Translations under genes and position numbers: made by a program
The notes under the pieces: model-generated
What the model saw: the letters and a program-made list of their open reading frames with translations, nothing else
Database searches by the model: none
Told to the model about the DNA's origin: nothing
NCBI GenBank assembly: GCA_005884855.1
Contig: VAZS01000051.1
Coordinates: forward strand, 1 to 9,760
From: Alphaproteobacteria bacterium
GTDB lineage: Bacteria; Pseudomonadota; Alphaproteobacteria; Rhizobiales; Xanthobacteraceae
Length of the DNA: 9,760 nucleotides
Direction: 5' to 3'
Shown: positions 5,894-9,760 of the stretch, piece by piece
How the letters are laid out: every line of letters starts with the position of its first letter
Position numbering within the stretch: position 1 is the stretch's first letter

Positions 5894-7774
5894 TCACCCG
5901 TTTTCCTTTGATAATCCGCGCAGCACCAGTTGGTTGAGACGGTTTGCGAACGCCGCGGGATCTTCCGGCAACTCGCCATCGAGAATCTGCGCCTGCTCGA
6001 GCAGCAGCAGCGACAGATCGCGTGCCGCGTCTTTCCGCTCGGCAATAGCCGCGACGAGCGGGTGACGCATGTTGATCTCGAGGATCGGTTTCGTCACCGC
6101 GCCTCTGTTTTCCATTGCGAGCAGCCGCTCGAGCTGACGATCCCGTCCCGCGCCGCCCGCCACCAGGCACGAGGCGCTGGTGGTGAGCCGTTGCGAGGCC
6201 CGAACATCCGATACCTTGTCGCCCAGCGCATCCTTGATGACAGCGATTGTCGTTGCCTCATCGGCGACTGGCTTCTTATCCTTGTCGGCGTTGTCGGCGT
6301 TGTCGTCGATCAGAGGGATCAACCCGAAATCGACATCGCCCTGGCTCAGCGACTTCAGCGGCTTGCCGCCAAAGTCGAGCTGGGCGGAGGTCCAGAACGC
6401 ATCGACCGGGTCGGTCAGCAGCAGCACTTCGATGCCGCGCGCGATCGCCGATTCCAGCTTGGGATTAGACTTCAGCCGCTCGATGCTGTCGCCGACCAGA
6501 TAGTAAATCTCGGTCTGGTTCGGCTTCAGGCTTTCGACATATTGCTTGAGCGATCGTTTCTCCCCGGAGGTGGTGGTGAAGCGCGAGAGAGCCAGCAGTT
6601 TCTCGCGCCGCTCGAAATCCTCCCAGATGCCTTCCTTGATCACCGGGCCGAAGGCGTCCCATATCTTGCCGAAATTCTCTGGATCTTTCTCGCTCAGGCT
6701 TTCGAATTCGCCGATCACGCGGCCGGTCACGGCTTTGCGGATCTGGACGAGCTGCGGATTGTTCTGCAGCATCTCGCGAGAAAGATTGAGCGGAAGATCC
6801 TCGCTGTCGATCACGCCGCGAATGAAACGGAGATAGCCGGGCAACAGATCGGCATCGTCGGCAATGAAGACGCGGCGAACATAGAGTTTGACGTGACCTT
6901 TGCGCGTCGGCTCAAACAGATCGAACGGCTTGGTCGAGGGCGAAAACAACAAAACCGCATAGGATTGCCGGCCTTCGGCGCGATAGTGCAGCGTCATGGC
7001 CGGATCGTCGAAGGCGCCACCGATCGAACGGTAGGCTTGCTTGTAATCTTCGGGTTTCAGCTCCGACTTCGGCCGCTGCCACAAGGCACTTGCCGAATTG
7101 ATCTGCCGCGGTTCGCCGTCCTCCGGCTTAAGCTCGATCGCAAACTGGATGTTGTCGGAATAGGCGCTGACGATCCGCTCGATCTCGTGGCTCTCCAGAT
7201 ATTTTTTCGCCTCCGGCTTCAAATGCAGAACGATCTCGGTACCGCGTCCGATGCGCTGCCCGTCCTCTTCAGTGGCCGGAGCGATATCGAATCCGTTGCC
7301 GCCCGAAGAGGACCATGTCCACACCTCAGGCCTTCCGGCGCGTCGGCTGGTGACGGTAATGCGATCGGCGACCATGAAGGCAGAGTAAAAACCGACGCCG
7401 AACTGGCCGATCAAGCCGGCCCCATCCTTGGCTTCGGTGAGCCGAGACAAAAAGGATTTGGTGCCGGAACGCGCAATGGTGCCGAGGTTGTCGATCAGCT
7501 CCTGCCGGTCCATGCCGATACCATTGTCGATCACGGTGAGCGTGCCGGCATTCTTGTCAGGCGCGATGCGTATCCTGGGCGGCTCGCCGTCGGCGGTCAG
7601 ATCGGGCGCCGCGATAGCCTCGTAACGCAATTTGTCCAGCGCGTCGGAGCCGTTCGAAATCAACTCGCGCAGGAAGATATCGGTCTCGGAATAAACCGAA
7701 TGCACCATCAGGTGCAAAAGCTCGGCGACCTCGGCCTGAAAAGGTTGGTGCTCGGCAATAGTATCCGTCGTCAT
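5894..7774 (-). CDS. htpG: Molecular chaperone HtpG (bacterial Hsp90)
   Basis: HtpG is the cytosolic, dimeric, ATP-dependent Hsp90 chaperone that remodels client proteins, often with DnaK. The 626-residue length matches the family (E. coli 624). The N-terminal GHKL ATPase domain (about 1-225) shows [18 protein letters not shown] at 34-51 with catalytic E37 and Mg-binding N41, IDNGIGM at 82-88, [14 protein letters not shown] at 96-109, and the lid/phosphate motif [16 protein letters not shown] at 122-137. [11 protein letters not shown] is at 177-187. The middle domain contains [17 protein letters not shown] (321-337) with the ATP-contacting R333. The C-terminal dimerisation domain covers about 505-626, preceded by an acidic linker with a short repeat ([10 protein letters not shown], 491-500). 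The usual NASDA motif reads NGSDA here. The start ATG gives the normal N-terminus; the ribosome site is weak. A promoter candidate lies upstream, so htpG is probably transcribed separately from the aminopeptidase gene, whose stop lies 124 bp away. Confidence 0.98.
   Translation of the reverse strand: MTTDTIAEHQPFQAEVAELLHLMVHSVYSETDIFLRELISNGSDALDKLRYEAIAAPDLTADGEPPRIRIAPDKNAGTLTVIDNGIGMDRQELIDNLGTIARSGTKSFLSRLTEAKDGAGLIGQFGVGFYSAFMVADRITVTSRRAGRPEVWTWSSSGGNGFDIAPATEEDGQRIGRGTEIVLHLKPEAKKYLESHEIERIVSAYSDNIQFAIELKPEDGEPRQINSASALWQRPKSELKPEDYKQAYRSIGGAFDDPAMTLHYRAEGRQSYAVLLFSPSTKPFDLFEPTRKGHVKLYVRRVFIADDADLLPGYLRFIRGVIDSEDLPLNLSREMLQNNPQLVQIRKAVTGRVIGEFESLSEKDPENFGKIWDAFGPVIKEGIWEDFERREKLLALSRFTTTSGEKRSLKQYVESLKPNQTEIYYLVGDSIERLKSNPKLESAIARGIEVLLLTDPVDAFWTSAQLDFGGKPLKSLSQGDVDFGLIPLIDDNADNADKDKKPVADEATTIAVIKDALGDKVSDVRASQRLTTSASCLVAGGAGRDRQLERLLAMENRGAVTKPILEINMRHPLVAAIAERKDAARDLSLLLLEQAQILDGELPEDPAAFANRLNQLVLRGLSKENG
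6282..6308 (+). repeat. htpG: Three-copy 9-bp tandem repeat inside htpG
   Basis: The plus strand carries TTGTCGGCG twice (6282-6290, 6291-6299), then TTGTCGTCG (one mismatch). The period is a multiple of three, so copy-number change keeps frame. On the coding strand it writes the DDNADNAD part of the linker before the C-terminal domain of HtpG. Confidence 0.75.
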
Positions 7775-7805
7775 TGTCGGTCTCGCTCAACTCAAGGGAA
7801 AACCT

Positions 7806-7834
7806 GATATAACAATCGCGTTTTGACTGGCAAG
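7806..7834 (-). promoter_or_regulatory. htpG: Candidate htpG promoter
   Basis: On the minus strand CTTGCCA (TTGCCA at plus 7828-7833, 5/6 match to TTGACA) is followed after 16 bp by TATATC (7806-7811). The start of transcription would fall near 7799, about 25 nt before the ATG. The CTTG core with an AT-rich -10 could serve the housekeeping sigma factor or a heat-shock RpoH. The -10 lacks the C-rich CCCC-AT form of the E. coli heat-shock consensus, so I do not assign the sigma factor. The local AT richness contrasts with the GC-rich genes on both sides. Confidence 0.42.
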
Positions 7835-7898
7835 ATTCAATTGCGCGGCGGCTAGCTCGCAAGCCCGCTTGGCTTTCGAATACCTCAACGCCTTCTGT

Positions 7899-9155
7899 TC
7901 AGGCCCACTCGCCCTTTCGGAACACCGGCACGCGACGGCCGTCGGCGTGAATGCCGTCGACATCGGTCTGGTCCGAACCAATCATCCAGTCGATGTGGAT
8001 GAAGCTTTTGTTGCCGCCCTGCGCCGCGACCTGTTCGGGGGTCAGCTTGTCGCCCCCGACGAAGCATTTCGAATAGCACTGCCCGAGCGCGATGTGGCTG
8101 GCGGCGTTCTCGTCGAACAATGTGTTGAGGAACAACAGCCCGCTTTTCGAGATCGGCGAGGAGTGCGGCACCAACGCTACTTCGCCGAGCCGGCGGGCGC
8201 CCTCATCGGTGTCGAGCACTTTGTTCAGCACTTCTTCGCCGCGCGAAGCCTTGGCCTCCACAATGCGCCCTTCCTCGAACCGCACCGCGATGCCGTCAAT
8301 CAGCGAACCCTGATACGAAAGCGGCTTGGAGCTGACGACGTGCCCGCTCACCCGCCGCGCATGCGGCGTGGTGAACACTTCCTCGGTCGGGATGTTTGGA
8401 TTGCAGATGATCCCGTTCTTGGCGACGGAGGCGCCGCCCACCCATTCGTGGCCGTCAGCGAGCCCGACGGTCAGGGCGGTGCCGGGTCCCGAATAGTGCA
8501 GCGCGCTGAAACGCTGGGCGGTCAGCCATTCCGTCCGGCTGCGCAAGGTTGCGTTGTGCTTTTGCCATGCCGCGACCGCGTCATCGTTATCGACGCGCGA
8601 GGCCGCGAAGATCGCCTCAGCAAGCTTTGCGACCGCGACATCGTCTTCTTCTCCGGGGAAGGCCTGCTTTGCCCAGGACGGGTTTGGATAGGCAATGAGG
8701 TTCCAGTTGACGTCGAAATTGACGATTTTCTCCAGGGCCGGCTGGTAGGCGATTGAATTGGCCTTGCTGGCGCGCGCCACTTTGGCGGGGTCCTGGCCGG
8801 CAAGCAGCATCGGATTTTCGCCGACGATCGCAAGCCGCGCGGTATTCGCGGCGAACGCCTTCGCCATTCCCTCGTAAAGCCATCCGGCGGCGCGGTCGAA
8901 ACCGTCGTCGGCACCAAACCGATAGCGTGAGAGGGTGACCGCCTCGTCGGACAGAATCGGCGTCACCAGACCTGCCCCGGCGCGATAGGCATGTTCGGCA
9001 ATTTTCCGTACCAGCGGCAGCGCCACAGCGGGCGCCGTCAGCAGCAGGTCCTGGCCCGGCTGCAGGTTTAGCCCGACCCTGATCGCCACCTCCGCGAGGC
9101 GCTCGAGTTTTACCGGGTCGATCGGAGCAGAAATATTGCGCTCGTGGACGGTCAT
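7899..9155 (-). CDS. M29-family metallo-aminopeptidase (AmpS/aminopeptidase T type)
   Basis: This cytoplasmic dimetal exopeptidase should remove N-terminal residues from small peptides. The 418-residue protein is the normal M29 length. Likely metal and catalytic residues are E259 (in NPNIPTEEVFTTPHARRVSG, 252-271), E325 (RLGEVALVP), H354 and Y361 (FDENAASHIALGQCYSKCF, 347-365), and H387/D389 (FIHIDWMIGS, 385-394). From memory, their spacing follows Thermus aminopeptidase T (E250, E316, H345, Y352, H376, D378) with a constant offset and a 2-residue insertion. Other family marks are GLADGHEWVGG (231-241) and VNFDVNWNLIAYPNPSWA (145-162). The frame is open back to 9428, but that part runs over the neighbouring lyase gene. 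The chosen ATG has GAGGA 5 nt upstream. It lies 52 bp after the lyase stop on the same strand and probably shares its transcript. No signal peptide is present. All catalytic residues are intact. Confidence 0.95.
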   Translation of the reverse strand: MTVHERNISAPIDPVKLERLAEVAIRVGLNLQPGQDLLLTAPAVALPLVRKIAEHAYRAGAGLVTPILSDEAVTLSRYRFGADDGFDRAAGWLYEGMAKAFAANTARLAIVGENPMLLAGQDPAKVARASKANSIAYQPALEKIVNFDVNWNLIAYPNPSWAKQAFPGEEDDVAVAKLAEAIFAASRVDNDDAVAAWQKHNATLRSRTEWLTAQRFSALHYSGPGTALTVGLADGHEWVGGASVAKNGIICNPNIPTEEVFTTPHARRVSGHVVSSKPLSYQGSLIDGIAVRFEEGRIVEAKASRGEEVLNKVLDTDEGARRLGEVALVPHSSPISKSGLLFLNTLFDENAASHIALGQCYSKCFVGGDKLTPEQVAAQGGNKSFIHIDWMIGSDQTDVDGIHADGRRVPVFRKGEWA

Positions 9156-9160
9156 GGAAT

Positions 9161-9165
9161 TCCTC
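9161..9165 (-). promoter_or_regulatory. Ribosome binding site for the M29 aminopeptidase
   Basis: The minus strand reads GAGGA followed by 5 nt and the ATG at 9153-9155. It is the feature that selects this start over the upstream open frame reaching 9428, which would overlap the lyase gene by more than 200 bp. Confidence 0.65.
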
Positions 9166-9207
9166 AAAGCTGGTTGTGCGGCAGATATAGGCGAACTGGC
9201 CGAAACC

Positions 9208-9760
9208 TCAACGAGGGAAAGCCGCCAGCACACGATCCACCATTTCCGGAGCGAGGCCGAGATAGTTATCGGGCGAGGTGAGACGCTCGATGGTGGCGCG
9301 ATCGATGCGTGTTGACACCTGCGGGTCCGCGGACAGAGCGTCGGCGAGCGTGATGTTGTTCTCGTTGGCGAGCCTGCAGGCGTCGTAGACCACGTCATGC
9401 GCCTGTTGCCGACCCATTTCAGGCGCAAGCCCCATCATGACCGCCTCGGCAACGATCAGCCCGCGGCTGATGCCGAGATTTTTCGCCATTTGTTGCTCAT
9501 CCACGACCAAACCCTGAAGCGCGAATTTCGCCTGATGAAGCGCGCCGGCGCTCAGCACAAAGCTCTCGGGAATAGCCATCCACTCGGCATGCCACGGCCC
9601 GGTGGCGCGTTCCAAGTCTTGAACCATAGCATCCAGCATCAGGCCGGCGTGCTGACGTACTGCCTTCGAAGCCGCCAGCATCAGCTCCGAGGAAATCGGG
9701 TTGCGCTTCTGCGGCATGGTCGAGGACGCGCCGCGTCCTTTCACGAATGGCTCGTACAGC
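9208..9760 (-). CDS. Fumarase/aspartase-superfamily lyase, PurB/PcaB-like (C-terminal 183 residues, 5' end outside window)
   Basis: The frame enters from the right edge (LYEPFVKGRG...) and ends with TGA at 9208-9210. It carries the superfamily signature loop ASSTMPQKRNP (flexible serine-containing catalytic loop, GSSxMPxKxNP type) about ten residues into the visible part, then ERATGPWHAEWMAIPE and an all-helical C-terminal region ending in LTSPDNYLGLAPEMVDRVLA. This layout is shared by adenylosuccinate lyase and 3-carboxy-cis,cis-muconate cycloisomerase. The ERATGPWHAEW block and the TSPDNYLG end fit the PcaB-like or generic 'adenylosuccinate lyase family' branch better than housekeeping PurB; this is a judgement by eye. 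The reaction would be reversible beta-elimination releasing a fumarate-like product, or a cycloisomerisation. The GTG at 9742-9744 is internal, not a start, because family similarity continues upstream of it. It precedes the aminopeptidase by 52 bp. Confidence 0.88.
   Translation of the reverse strand, partial: LYEPFVKGRGASSTMPQKRNPISSELMLAASKAVRQHAGLMLDAMVQDLERATGPWHAEWMAIPESFVLSAGALHQAKFALQGLVVDEQQMAKNLGISRGLIVAEAVMMGLAPEMGRQQAHDVVYDACRLANENNITLADALSADPQVSTRIDRATIERLTSPDNYLGLAPEMVDRVLAAFPR

Noticed and set aside
4488..6170. A 560-codon minus-strand open frame across the amidohydrolase and the htpG end
   Set aside because: It covers parts of three real genes in a shadow frame, and the translation is low-complexity and Arg-rich.
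5930..7807. A 625-codon open frame on the plus strand lying opposite htpG almost end to end
   Set aside because: htpG is unmistakable on the other strand. The antisense translation is rich in Arg, Gln, His and Asp with no domain pattern, as expected from GC-rich codon bias of the sense gene.
7861..7875. Hairpin AAGCC-CGCTT-GGCTT after the aminopeptidase gene as a terminator
   Set aside because: The stem is 5 bp and no T-run follows on the minus strand.
7869..8756. A 295-codon plus-strand open frame opposite the aminopeptidase gene
   Set aside because: The sense strand encodes M29 with all its metal ligands; the antisense product shows no family features.
1..9760. Mobile elements, attachment sites, CRISPR, tRNA or rRNA
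   Set aside because: No transposase or integrase motif, no long direct or inverted repeats, no regularly spaced repeats and no tRNA-like T-loop with acceptor pairing were seen. Codon style is uniform across the window.

Overview
The window is GC-rich chromosomal DNA with housekeeping and metabolic genes and no sign of mobile elements, CRISPR arrays, tRNA or rRNA. The protein styles (a LivH/LivM pair, an alphaproteobacterial-type HtpG, an M29 aminopeptidase next to a fumarase-superfamily lyase, a COG3618-like amidohydrolase) suggest an alphaproteobacterium of the Bradyrhizobium/Rhodopseudomonas kind. That assignment rests on recognition by eye, not on a search.

Layout. Positions 1-1304 (minus strand) hold the start of a branched-chain amino acid ABC transporter operon: livH complete and livM cut by the window edge. 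A 282-bp divergent region (1314-1595) separates it from a plus-strand block. This region carries a candidate livH promoter and a possible 40-codon leader ORF whose stop overlaps the next start. The plus-strand block has a two-gene ABC exporter (ATPase 1596-2348, 508-aa permease 2345-3871, overlapping by ATGA). It is followed by a secreted metallo-beta-lactamase-fold protein with a degenerate metal motif (3955-4773) and, 29 bp later, a TIM-barrel amidohydrolase (4803-5852). The amidohydrolase converges on htpG, with only 41 bp between the two stops. Positions 5894-9760 are all minus strand: in the direction of transcription, a fumarase/PurB/PcaB-superfamily lyase (N-terminus beyond the window), an M29 aminopeptidase 52 bp after it, then htpG with its own upstream gap and a candidate promoter.

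How the genes relate. LivH and LivM form the membrane channel of one importer; its ATPases and binding protein are not in view. The ABC ATPase and permease form one exporter of unknown substrate. The MBL-fold protein and the amidohydrolase are probably co-transcribed, but no shared pathway can be proved from sequence. The lyase and aminopeptidase may share a transcript. HtpG is the general Hsp90 chaperone and is probably independent of its neighbours.

No clearly new system is visible. The best leads are the MBL protein that has lost part of its HxHxDH metal motif, the possible coupled leader ORF before the ABC ATPase, and the uncharacterised exporter whose permease has two similar halves.
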